A DNA stretch of 11,922 nt from an uncultured Curtobacterium sp. GTDB taxonomy: Bacteria > Actinomycetota > Actinomycetes > Actinomycetales > Microbacteriaceae. The stretch lies in contig CAJYIG010000248.1 in assembly GCA_913774725.1 (NCBI GenBank), forward strand, positions 1 through 11,922, in the 5' to 3' direction. The notes under the pieces are model-generated. The model saw only the letters and a program-made list of their open reading frames with translations, did no database searches and was not told where the DNA came from. How positions within the stretch are numbered: the first letter of the stretch is position 1; every line of letters begins with the position of its first letter. A program made the position numbers and the translations under genes. Positions 5,873-11,922 of the stretch are shown one piece after another.

Positions 5873-7093
5873 ATGCACGAGCAGCACTTCCAGGACATGG
5901 ACCGGAGTCCGGGGTCCGTCGGGGACGTCCTCCGGCTGATCCGCGTCTCGGACACGACCTCGCGCTCGAGCATCGCCAGGAGCACCGGTCTCGCCCCCTC
6001 CACCGCCTCGGCCCGGGTCGACGCGCTGACCGCGCTCGGACTCGTGCGCGAGAGCGGCGCCGAGGGGTCCCGCGGTGGTCGACGCGCTCGCCGCCTCGAA
6101 CTCGTCGCGGACGCCGGCTTCGTCGCCGCGGCCGACCTCGGCGCCCACCACGTGCGCATCGTGCTCACCGACCTGGCCGGCCGGATCGTCGCCGACACCG
6201 ACGCGCTCGAGCACGGCGCAGCGACGGTGCCGGTCGCCGCGGGGCCGCGCGCCTCGGTCGCCGCGCTGTGGGACCGGTTCGTCGAGCTCGCCCGCGACAG
6301 CGGCCTGGACACGACCCGCTTCCGGGGTGCCGCGATCAGCGTGCCCGCACCCGTGTCGTACCCGGGCGGCAGCATCGCGACACCGTCCTTCGAGCCGTCG
6401 TGGCACGGCGCCGTGCTGCCCGAGCTCTTCGCCGAGCACACCGACGCCCCGGTGCTCGTGGAGAACGACGCGAACCTCATCGCCCTGGCCGAGCGTCCGG
6501 GTCCCGACCGCACGGGCACCCTCGTCGCGGTGAAGCTCGGCACCCGCATCGGCTCGGGTGTGCTGCTCGACGGGCGACTGCACCGCGGGGTGAGCGGCGC
6601 CGCCGGCGAGATCAGCCACACGCCCGTCGACGGCGAGGCCGCGATCGGCTGCACCTGCGGCGTGCCGGACTGCCTCGAGTCGGTGGCGTCCGGTGGCGCG
6701 ATCGTCGCCCGGCTGCGCGCGGCCGGACGGCAGGTGAGCGGGACGAGCGACGTGCTCGCGCTCGCGGCGCAGGGCGACGCGGTCGTCCTCGACGAGCTCC
6801 GCCGGGCGGGGGAGCACATCGGCCGGGTGCTCTCCGGCATCGTGAACTTCTGCAACCCGAGCGAGGTCGTGCTCGCGGGTGCGATGTCGGCGTCCTCCGT
6901 GCTGGTCGCGACGATCCGCGGCGAGCTCTACCGGTCGTGCCTGCCGATGGTGGCGGACGCCCTCGACGTCCGGGCGAGCGCCTCGCCGCGCGACGCCGGC
7001 ATCCGTGGTGCGACGGTGCTCGCGATCGACGAGGTCCTCGCACCGGCGCGGATCGACGAGCTCGCCCGAGCGGCGGCGGAGCGCAGCGCATGA
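5873..7093 (+). CDS. ROK-family transcriptional regulator
   Basis: A 406-residue cytoplasmic protein with two parts. Residues 15-62 are a winged helix-turn-helix (TTSRSSIARSTGLAPSTASA, then RVDALTALGLVRE). Residues 82-385 form the ROK sugar-kinase-like fold: AADLGAHHVRIVL (87-99), ISVPAPV (155-161), VENDANLIALAE (196-207) and the zinc cluster CTCGVPDCLE, with Cys 260, 262 and 267 and His 249 as expected ligands. The usual E-x-G-H is EISH and DxGxT is DLGAH, so kinase activity is doubtful while sugar binding is likely. Members repress sugar genes and release DNA on binding the sugar or sugar phosphate. It is divergent from the transporter operon and leads the catabolic operon; its stop overlaps the kinase start (ATGA). 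The start is chosen for its leaderless promoter and complete HTH. Confidence 0.93.
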   Translation: MHEQHFQDMDRSPGSVGDVLRLIRVSDTTSRSSIARSTGLAPSTASARVDALTALGLVRESGAEGSRGGRRARRLELVADAGFVAAADLGAHHVRIVLTDLAGRIVADTDALEHGAATVPVAAGPRASVAALWDRFVELARDSGLDTTRFRGAAISVPAPVSYPGGSIATPSFEPSWHGAVLPELFAEHTDAPVLVENDANLIALAERPGPDRTGTLVAVKLGTRIGSGVLLDGRLHRGVSGAAGEISHTPVDGEAAIGCTCGVPDCLESVASGGAIVARLRAAGRQVSGTSDVLALAAQGDAVVLDELRRAGEHIGRVLSGIVNFCNPSEVVLAGAMSASSVLVATIRGELYRSCLPMVADALDVRASASPRDAGIRGATVLAIDEVLAPARIDELARAAAERSA

Positions 7094-8160
7094 CGAGCCC
7101 GGCGCGTCGCCCGACGAGCGCAGCGCGGCCCGGCAGCCCGGAGCAGTCCGGGGCGATCGTGGCCGTCGACGTCGGCGGGACGACCGTCAAGGGGATGGTG
7201 CGGGTCGGCGAGGTCGTCCTCGACCGCGTGGTCGTGCCCACCCTCGGGCCCGTCGACACCGCCGACGCCGTCGGTGGACCCGCGCTCGCCGCCGTCACCG
7301 CCGTGGTCGACCGCCTCGCCGCGGCCGCCACGGCCGCGGGGAACCCGCTCGCCGCCATCGGCCTCTGCACGCCGGGGGTCGTCGACGCCGAGACCGGGAC
7401 CGTGCTCGTCGCCGTCAACCTCGACTGGCACGACCTGCCGCTCGCCGCGCTCCTGCGCGACCGGTACGGCGTCCCCGTCGCCGTCGCGCACGATGCCCGC
7501 GCCGCCGCGACCGCCGAGATCGCCGCCCGCACCGCAGCGGGTCGGGACGTCGCCGAGATGGTCTTCATCCCGATCGGCACCGGGGTCTCCGCGAGCCTGG
7601 TGGTCGACGGTCGCCTGGTGGTCGGCGCGACGGGCGGAGCTGGCGAGGTCGGGCACGTGTGCGTCCGACCGGGCGGCGAGCAGTGCACGTGCGGGCAGCG
7701 CGGCTGCGTCGAGGTGTACGCCTCCGCACGGAACATCCGGCGCCGCTACCGCGAGGGCGGCGGCACCATCGACGGGGCGACCGACGAGATCGTCGCCGCC
7801 GTCGACACCGACCCGGTCGCCGCGGCGGTGTGGGACGACGCGGTCGACGCGCTCGCCGCCGGCATCGCGATCCTGTCCGCCGTGCTCGACCCGGCCGTGG
7901 TCGTCGTCGGCGGGGGACTCGGTGAGTCCGGGGAGCGCCTGCTCGCCCCGCTGCGCACCGCGGTGGACGCCCGGCTCGGGTGGCGTCCCGCACCCCGCAT
8001 CGAGCAGTCCCTCGCGGGCTCCGGCGCCGGTCTGGCGGGAGCCGGCCTGCTCGCACGCACCGCCGCGGGGTCGAGTCCCGCCGCGACGACGCCGGCTGCC
8101 GCGACGACGCCGGCCGCCGCGGGGTCGAGCCCCGCCGCCGGACAGGACCCCACCCCATGA
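7090..8160 (+). CDS. ROK-family sugar kinase (glucokinase-like)
   Basis: A 356-residue cytoplasmic ATP-dependent sugar kinase. It shows the complete ROK set: phosphate-binding VDVGGTTVKG (26-35), GLCTPGVVD (91-99), catalytic Asp135 in AHDARAAATAE, EVGH (186-189) and the zinc motif CTCGQRGCVE (199-208). The substrate loop reads HDAR rather than the common NDAN, which from memory also occurs in other actinobacterial ROK proteins. The catalytic core ends near 325. The last 30 residues are a Pro/Ala/Ser/Thr tail (repeats of SSPAA and ATTPA) encoded by tandem DNA repeats, probably disordered and unlike the family. The start ATGA overlaps the regulator stop. The likely role is to phosphorylate the sugar released in the cytoplasm; which sugar is unknown, with glucose or a glucose derivative a default guess. 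Confidence 0.9.
   Translation: MTSPARRPTSAARPGSPEQSGAIVAVDVGGTTVKGMVRVGEVVLDRVVVPTLGPVDTADAVGGPALAAVTAVVDRLAAAATAAGNPLAAIGLCTPGVVDAETGTVLVAVNLDWHDLPLAALLRDRYGVPVAVAHDARAAATAEIAARTAAGRDVAEMVFIPIGTGVSASLVVDGRLVVGATGGAGEVGHVCVRPGGEQCTCGQRGCVEVYASARNIRRRYREGGGTIDGATDEIVAAVDTDPVAAAVWDDAVDALAAGIAILSAVLDPAVVVVGGGLGESGERLLAPLRTAVDARLGWRPAPRIEQSLAGSGAGLAGAGLLARTAAGSSPAATTPAAATTPAAAGSSPAAGQDPTP
8062..8138 (+). repeat. Tandem and flanking repeats in the kinase 3' end
   Basis: An 18-bp unit (GCGACGACGCCGGCTGCC) is at 8083-8100 and again at 8101-8118 with one change. A 23-bp unit at 8062-8084 recurs at 8116-8138, also with one change. They encode the SSPAA/ATTPA tail. The nesting suggests replication slippage of GC-rich DNA. 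Confidence 0.85.
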
Positions 8161-8198
8161 CCACGGACACCGCTCCACCCACGAACCAGGAGGACCCC

Positions 8199-9215
8199 AT
8201 GACCGCTCAGCGACTCCGGATCGGACTCGTCGGCGCGGGGGTGATCGCCCACGCGCACCTGCCGAACCTGCTCCGCATCGGGGACGTCGTCGTCTACTCC
8301 GAGGTCGGCGCCGAGGACCTCGTCGCAGCACACGGCGGCGAGGTGGTCGACTCGCTCGACGAACTCCTCGCCCGTGTCGACGTGGTGGACGTCGTCGTCC
8401 CCACGTACGCCCACGCCGAGGTCGTGCGCGCCGCGCTCGCCGCCGGCAAGGACGTCATCAGCGAGAAGCCGCTCGCCCGCACCGACGCGGACGCCGACGA
8501 CCTGGTCCGGCTGGCGCACGAGACCGGTCGCCAGCTCTACCCCGCGCACGTGGTCCGCTACTTCCCGGAGTACGTCCGGCTGAAGGCCGCGGTCGAGGCC
8601 GGGCAGCTCGGCGAACTGGCCGTCCTGCGCTTCGTCCGCTCCGGCGCGTTCCCGACCCGGTCCGCCTGGTTCGCCGACCCCGAGCTGTCGGGCGGCATCA
8701 TCATGGACCAGATGATCCACGACCTGGACATCGCCCGGTGGATCGCCGGCGACGTCGTCCGGGTCAGCGCCGTGCACGTCCGGAAGGGCACCGTCGACCA
8801 CCCCGTCGAGGCGGCGCACGTGCTGCTCACCCACGAGTCCGGCGCGATCAGCCACGTCGCCGGCATCTGGGGCCCGGCGCACCTGCCGTTCGTCACCGAG
8901 TTCTCCGCCACCGGCACGCTCGGCAGCCTGTCGCACGACTCCCGAGCGGAGCGGAACTACACCGCCGAGCTCCTCGACGAGGCGGGGGTCGGCGGGGACC
9001 TGCCGGAGCTCGACCCCGCCGAGGACCCGTACTTCCTCGAGATCCGCGAGTACCTCGGTGCCTTCCGGGGCGGCGCGGTGCCCCGCGTCTCCGCCGAGGA
9101 CGGCGCCACCGCGGTCCGCATCGTCAACGCCGCGCTGCGGTCGGTCGCGACGGGGCAGCCCGTCGACCTCGAGCCCGTCCGGGCCACCGGGACGCACGAG
9201 GGGGCGACGGCATGA
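8199..9215 (+). CDS. Gfo/Idh/MocA-family NAD(P)-dependent oxidoreductase (first of two)
   Basis: A 338-residue cytoplasmic dehydrogenase. The N-terminal Rossmann domain has the nucleotide fingerprint RIGLVGAGVIAHAHLP (G12-x-G14-x-x-A17), VVVPTYAHAEV and the catalytic ISEKPLA (Lys90). The C-terminal alpha/beta domain carries GGIIMDQMIHDLDIARW with Asp170, His174 and Asp176, the usual substrate and proton-relay residues. It is predicted to oxidise a hydroxyl of a sugar, polyol or glycoside with NAD(P)+. The ATG at 8199 has AGGAGG at 8188-8193 and a 5-nt gap, so it is preferred. An in-frame ATG at 8157, overlapping the kinase stop as ATGA, would add 14 polar residues and cannot be ruled out. The stop overlaps the start of the second oxidoreductase gene. 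Confidence 0.92.
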   Translation: MTAQRLRIGLVGAGVIAHAHLPNLLRIGDVVVYSEVGAEDLVAAHGGEVVDSLDELLARVDVVDVVVPTYAHAEVVRAALAAGKDVISEKPLARTDADADDLVRLAHETGRQLYPAHVVRYFPEYVRLKAAVEAGQLGELAVLRFVRSGAFPTRSAWFADPELSGGIIMDQMIHDLDIARWIAGDVVRVSAVHVRKGTVDHPVEAAHVLLTHESGAISHVAGIWGPAHLPFVTEFSATGTLGSLSHDSRAERNYTAELLDEAGVGGDLPELDPAEDPYFLEIREYLGAFRGGAVPRVSAEDGATAVRIVNAALRSVATGQPVDLEPVRATGTHEGATA

Positions 9216-10243
9216 GCGCCCTGCGCATCGGCGTCCTGTCGTTCGCGCACACGCACGCGCTGTCCTACCTGTCGGCGCTGCAGGCGATGCCCGACGTCGA
9301 GGTCGTCGGCACCGACCCGGACGGCACCTCGACGGGCACCGAGCTCGTCGACCTGCGCGGTCGCGAGCTCGCCGACGCCCTCGGGGTCGCGTACGTCGAC
9401 ACCGTCGAGGAACTCCTGGCGAGCGGGGTCGACGCCGTCGTGGTCACGAGCGAGAACGCCCGGCACCGTGCGCTCGTCGAACAGGCCGCCGCCGCGGGAG
9501 CACACGTGCTCTGCGAGAAGCCCCTGGCCACGACGTGGGAGGACGGGCTCGCCATGCGCGCCGCCGCCGAGGCCGCGGGTGTGCTGCTCATGGTCGCCTT
9601 CCCGGTCCGGTTCGCGAGCACGTTCGCCCGGCTGGCCGCGACGAAGCGGTCCGGCCGTCTCGGCGAGGTCTTCTCGGTCCGCGGGGCGAACAACGGCATG
9701 CTGCCGCTGACCCGCTCGTGGTTCACCGAGCCGGAGCTGTCCGGTGGCGGCGCGATCGTCGACCACGTGGTGCACATCGCCGACCTGCTCGACGAGCTGC
9801 TGGACGGTACGCCGGCCGAGACCGTCACCGCCGTGACGAACCGCGTGCTGCACGCCGAGCGCGCGCAGGCCGAGACCGCGGGCCTGGTCACGATCACCTA
9901 CGCGGACGGCACGATCGCGGCGATCGACTGCTCGTGGAGCCGTCCGGACACCTCGCCGACGTGGGGTGGGCTCGCGCTCACCGTCGTCGGGACCGAGGGA
10001 TCGGTCGACGTCGACTTCTTCCGGCCGAGCGTGCGGGGTCTCGACGCGGCGACCGGGCGTTCGGTCGTCCTGCCCTACGGACCGGACTTCGACGCGGCAC
10101 TGCTCGACACCTTCGTCGGTGCGGTCCGCTCCGGCGAGCAGCCCCAGCCCGATGCGGCCGTCGGACTGCGCACCCTGGCGATCGTGCTGGCGGCGCAGGA
10201 GTCGGCCGCGACCGGCGAGACGGTGCGGGTGCGGTCCGTCTGA
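9212..10243 (+). CDS. Gfo/Idh/MocA-family oxidoreductase (second, divergent cofactor loop)
   Basis: A 343-residue cytoplasmic protein of the same family but only distantly like its neighbour. The catalytic LCEKPLATTWEDG (Lys103) and GGGAIVDHVVHIADLLDEL (Asp184, His188, Asp191) are intact. The first strand-turn reads RIGVLSFAHTHALSY: Ser10, Ala12 and His15 stand where the classical glycines and alanine would be, a variant I recall from a subgroup found beside sugar transporters. The C-terminal sheet includes TITYADGTIAAIDCSWSRP and LTVVGTEGSVDVDFF. The start overlaps the previous stop (ATGA), so translation is coupled. Two different Gfo/Idh/MocA enzymes in one operon suggest either successive steps (oxidation and later reduction) or a heteromeric enzyme. 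Substrate unknown. It is the last gene before the terminator. Confidence 0.92.
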   Translation: MSALRIGVLSFAHTHALSYLSALQAMPDVEVVGTDPDGTSTGTELVDLRGRELADALGVAYVDTVEELLASGVDAVVVTSENARHRALVEQAAAAGAHVLCEKPLATTWEDGLAMRAAAEAAGVLLMVAFPVRFASTFARLAATKRSGRLGEVFSVRGANNGMLPLTRSWFTEPELSGGGAIVDHVVHIADLLDELLDGTPAETVTAVTNRVLHAERAQAETAGLVTITYADGTIAAIDCSWSRPDTSPTWGGLALTVVGTEGSVDVDFFRPSVRGLDAATGRSVVLPYGPDFDAALLDTFVGAVRSGEQPQPDAAVGLRTLAIVLAAQESAATGETVRVRSV

Positions 10244-10253
10244 CCCGACCGAA

Positions 10254-10301
10254 GACGGACGGGAGGCGCGTGGCGGCCCCGCCACGCGCCTCCCGTCCGT
10301 C
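10254..10301. terminator. Bidirectional hairpin terminator between convergent genes
   Basis: The arms 10254-10274 and 10281-10301 pair perfectly over 21 bp around a 6-nt loop (GGCCCC). It lies 10 nt after the stop of the rightward operon and 11 nt after that of the leftward isomerase gene, so it can serve both. It contains the 14-bp GGACGGGAGGCGCG motif in both arms (10257-10270 and inverted at 10285-10298). No U-tract. Confidence 0.9.
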
Positions 10302-10312
10302 GAGTGACCGAC

Positions 10313-11182
10313 TCAGGAACCGCCGGCCGCCGCCCACAGACGGCGGGCGTTCGCGAGTCCGCGCTCGACGGCGTCGACGTCGTCCTCGAGCCCCTCGAAC
10401 TCGATCGAGACGGGTCCGTCGAACCCGCTCGCGACGATCCGCTCCACGATCCGGCCGAGCGGCAGGTCACCGTGCCCGACGACCGTGCCGAGCACCGCGC
10501 GGCCGGCCAGCGTGGTGAGCCAGCCGTCCGCCGCGGGCGGGGTCTCGCGCACCAGGAAGTCCTTGAGGTGCACGACCGCCGCGACCGGCAGCACCCGCTG
10601 CACCGCGCGGAGCGGGTCGTCGTCGAGGCACACGAAGTTGCCGACGTCGAGCAGGGCGCGGAAGCCCGGGTGGTCGACCTCGTGCACGAGCCGCAGGATG
10701 CGCTCGCTGTCGTTGAAGGCGAAGCCGTGGTTCTCGACCATCGTCGTGATGCTCAGCGTCGCGGCGTGCTCGGCGACCGCGCGGCAGACCGGCACGACCT
10801 GCGCGAGCACGCGCTCGAACTCCGCGTGGTCGGCGTCCCGCCAGGCCCACGGGACGACGTCGTGGCGCAGGTGCGTGATGCCGAGTCGGTGCGCCACGTC
10901 GAGGTGCTCGTGGACGCGGGCGACCTCGGCGTCGACGGTCGCCGGGTCCGAGAAGTCCGCACCGATCACGTGGTTGGCGAGCCCGACCCCGCGCGCGGCG
11001 GCGAGCTCACGCAGCTGGTCGACGAGCTCGGGCTGCCGGGGGAGGTCGTCGCCGAACCCGCCCGCCGCGATCTCGAGGTGCTGGCCGCCGGTCGCCGCGA
11101 CGCGGTCGACGACGTCGAAGATCGTCAACGCACCGCGCTGGAGCGAGCGGGCGTAGCTGTAGGACGAGACTCCGAGTCGCAT
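10313..11182 (-). CDS. Sugar isomerase/epimerase-like TIM-barrel protein (AP-endonuclease-2 fold)
   Basis: A 289-residue cytoplasmic metalloenzyme of the xylose-isomerase-like TIM-barrel family. It begins MRLGVSSYSYARS, followed by LEIAAGGF (Glu37). The divalent-metal ligands stand in order: Glu150 in VENHG, Asp179 in LLDVGNF, His205 in VVHLKDF and Glu261 or Glu263 in SIEFEG, with GHGDLPL (236-242) near the end of the barrel. Relatives act as IolE/IolI-type dehydratases or isomerases, sugar epimerases, or deglycosidases and lyases that work on 3-keto sugars. It converges on the oxidoreductase operon across a shared terminator, suggesting a related role, but it is transcribed separately with the YczE gene. 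No strong ribosome site precedes the ATG; TAGGGT lies 6 nt before it. The gene overlaps the YczE coding end by 58 nt. Confidence 0.9.
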   Translation of the reverse strand: MRLGVSSYSYARSLQRGALTIFDVVDRVAATGGQHLEIAAGGFGDDLPRQPELVDQLRELAAARGVGLANHVIGADFSDPATVDAEVARVHEHLDVAHRLGITHLRHDVVPWAWRDADHAEFERVLAQVVPVCRAVAEHAATLSITTMVENHGFAFNDSERILRLVHEVDHPGFRALLDVGNFVCLDDDPLRAVQRVLPVAAVVHLKDFLVRETPPAADGWLTTLAGRAVLGTVVGHGDLPLGRIVERIVASGFDGPVSIEFEGLEDDVDAVERGLANARRLWAAAGGS

Positions 11183-11871
11183 GGCGCGACCCTAGCGGCA
11201 GCGGTCTCGTCGCCACCAGGGGTCGCCCCGGATCCGTGGACGGAGCCGGTCGTCCCGTCGTCCGTCCGTGTCGGGGACCACGGCAGTCGGCGGAACAGCG
11301 GCATGAGCGGCTGCACCATCGGCCCGATCGCGAACGCCGCGACCACCGTGCCGACCCCGACGTCGCCGCCGAGGAGCCACCCCACCACGACGACGGTGAC
11401 CTCGATGACCGTGCGGGCGAGCCACAGCGGCCAGCCGAACCGCTCGTGCACGCCGACCATCAGTCCGTCCCGGGCGCCGGCACCGAGCCCGGCGCCGATG
11501 TAGCAGGCCGTCGCGACCGCGAGCAGCGCGAGCCCCGCGGCGAACAGCAGGACGCGGGGGACCAGGCCGTCGGGCTCGGGCACGAGCCAGAGCACCAGGT
11601 CGGCGGACGGGCCGATCGCCAGGACGTTGCACAGCGTGCCGATGCCGGGCTTCTGGCGGAGCGGGATCCAGAGCAGCAGGATGACGACGCTCGACACGAC
11701 CGTGACGACGCCGAACGACCACGGAAGGACGTTCTCCAGGCCCTGCGTGAGCACCGTCCACGAGCCCACGCCGACGACCGCGCGGACCTGCAGCGCGGTC
11801 GAGGCGCCGTAGAGGAAGAGTCCGACGGCGAGTTGGACGAAGCGGAGCACGAGGGCGGTGGATCGGGGCAT
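11125..11871 (-). CDS. YczE/YitT-family integral membrane protein
   Basis: A 248-residue membrane protein with about five helices: near 8-30, 51-69, 78-97, 104-128 and 152-190. The opening RFVQLAVGLFLYGASTALQV, then GSWTVLTQGL, WIPLRQKPGIGTLCNVLAIG and YIGAGLGAGARDGLMVGVHE, are the conserved blocks of this DUF161-related family. Its biochemical role is not established; in many actinobacteria and Firmicutes it neighbours MocR-type regulators. Residues 200-248 are a polar, Ser/Thr/Asp-rich cytoplasmic tail without family pattern, the end of which overlaps the isomerase start in another frame. The ATG at 11871 is used because it places the first helix correctly; no Shine-Dalgarno is seen. An inverted repeat lies 19 nt upstream. 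Confidence 0.88.
   Translation of the reverse strand: MPRSTALVLRFVQLAVGLFLYGASTALQVRAVVGVGSWTVLTQGLENVLPWSFGVVTVVSSVVILLLWIPLRQKPGIGTLCNVLAIGPSADLVLWLVPEPDGLVPRVLLFAAGLALLAVATACYIGAGLGAGARDGLMVGVHERFGWPLWLARTVIEVTVVVVGWLLGGDVGVGTVVAAFAIGPMVQPLMPLFRRLPWSPTRTDDGTTGSVHGSGATPGGDETAAARVAPCDSESRPTATPARSSAVR
11183..11197 (-). promoter_or_regulatory. Possible leaderless -10 for the isomerase gene
   Basis: TAGGGT lies 6 nt before the isomerase ATG at 11182, the same TANNNT-6-ATG layout as at the ROK regulator gene. No convincing -35 is found, and the site falls inside the YczE coding end. Alternatively the gene is read only as part of the YczE transcript. Confidence 0.3.
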
Positions 11872-11889
11872 GTTGCGATGCTGGCGCTG

Positions 11890-11916
11890 GATTGGCCTGG
11901 CCGTCGAGAGCCAATC
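11890..11916. promoter_or_regulatory. Inverted repeat upstream of the YczE gene, likely operator
   Basis: GATTGGC (11890-11896) and GCCAATC (11910-11916) form a perfect 7-bp inverted repeat with a 13-nt spacer, centre to centre about two helical turns. It lies just before the YczE start, where the promoter should be. A dimeric regulator site is likely. Confidence 0.5.
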
Positions 11917-11922
11917 GCGCTA

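Noticed and set aside
8062..8138. CRISPR-like array in the kinase 3' end
   Set aside because: Repeats are few, nested, in frame and have no unique spacers; they encode a Pro/Ala-rich tail.
7274..10243. A 989-codon rightward frame across kinase, first and second oxidoreductases
   Set aside because: Only the last 343 residues are a real protein; the rest is low-complexity shadow sequence typical of GC-rich DNA.
2470..11182. Firm assignment as a C-glycoside (DgpABC-type) system or as myo-inositol catabolism
   Set aside because: The folds fit both, but no diagnostic residues or companion genes decide between them; kept as a hypothesis only.
1..11922. Mobile elements, integrase sites, tRNA or rRNA genes
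   Set aside because: No transposase or integrase frames, no cloverleaf or rRNA-like sequence and no terminal repeats were recognised on either strand.

Overview
The window is GC-rich, with GC-ending codons throughout, strong AGGAGG ribosome sites beside apparently leaderless starts, and hairpin terminators without U-tracts. This points to a high-GC actinobacterium, most likely Microbacteriaceae and perhaps Curtobacterium. The genus is inferred from general sequence style only; no marker gene is present.

Left part (1-2274, all minus strand): the N-terminal third of a KimA-like APC potassium/amino-acid permease that runs off the left edge; then a PadR-type regulator translationally coupled (ATGA overlap) to an upstream DUF4097 beta-repeat protein. 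A hairpin follows the PadR gene, and a promoter-like site sits directly at the permease start.

Centre (2470-10243): a carbohydrate uptake and catabolism locus built around a 139-bp divergent control region (5734-5872). Leftward run two CUT1-type sugar ABC permeases and, last, their lipoprotein substrate-binding protein; no ATPase gene is present. Rightward run a ROK-family transcriptional regulator, a ROK sugar kinase and two Gfo/Idh/MocA NAD(P)-dependent oxidoreductases, tightly packed with ATGA overlaps. The control region holds repeated AATCTGC-type half-sites, one of which overlaps the likely -10 of the transporter operon. This suggests that the ROK protein controls its own locus.

Right part (10254-11922): a perfect 21-bp hairpin separates the catabolic operon from a convergent TIM-barrel sugar isomerase/epimerase gene (AP-endonuclease-2 fold). 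That gene overlaps the end of a YczE/YitT-family membrane protein gene by 58 nt. A 7-bp inverted repeat with a 13-bp spacer lies upstream of the YczE gene, where a divergent MocR/GntR regulator might begin beyond the window.

Taken together, an imported sugar, glycoside or polyol is probably oxidised by the two Gfo/Idh/MocA enzymes, possibly rearranged or cleaved by the TIM-barrel enzyme, and phosphorylated by the ROK kinase. The substrate cannot be read from sequence. The most interesting reading is an oxidation-dependent (3-keto) glycoside or polyol pathway, since no glycoside hydrolase is present.
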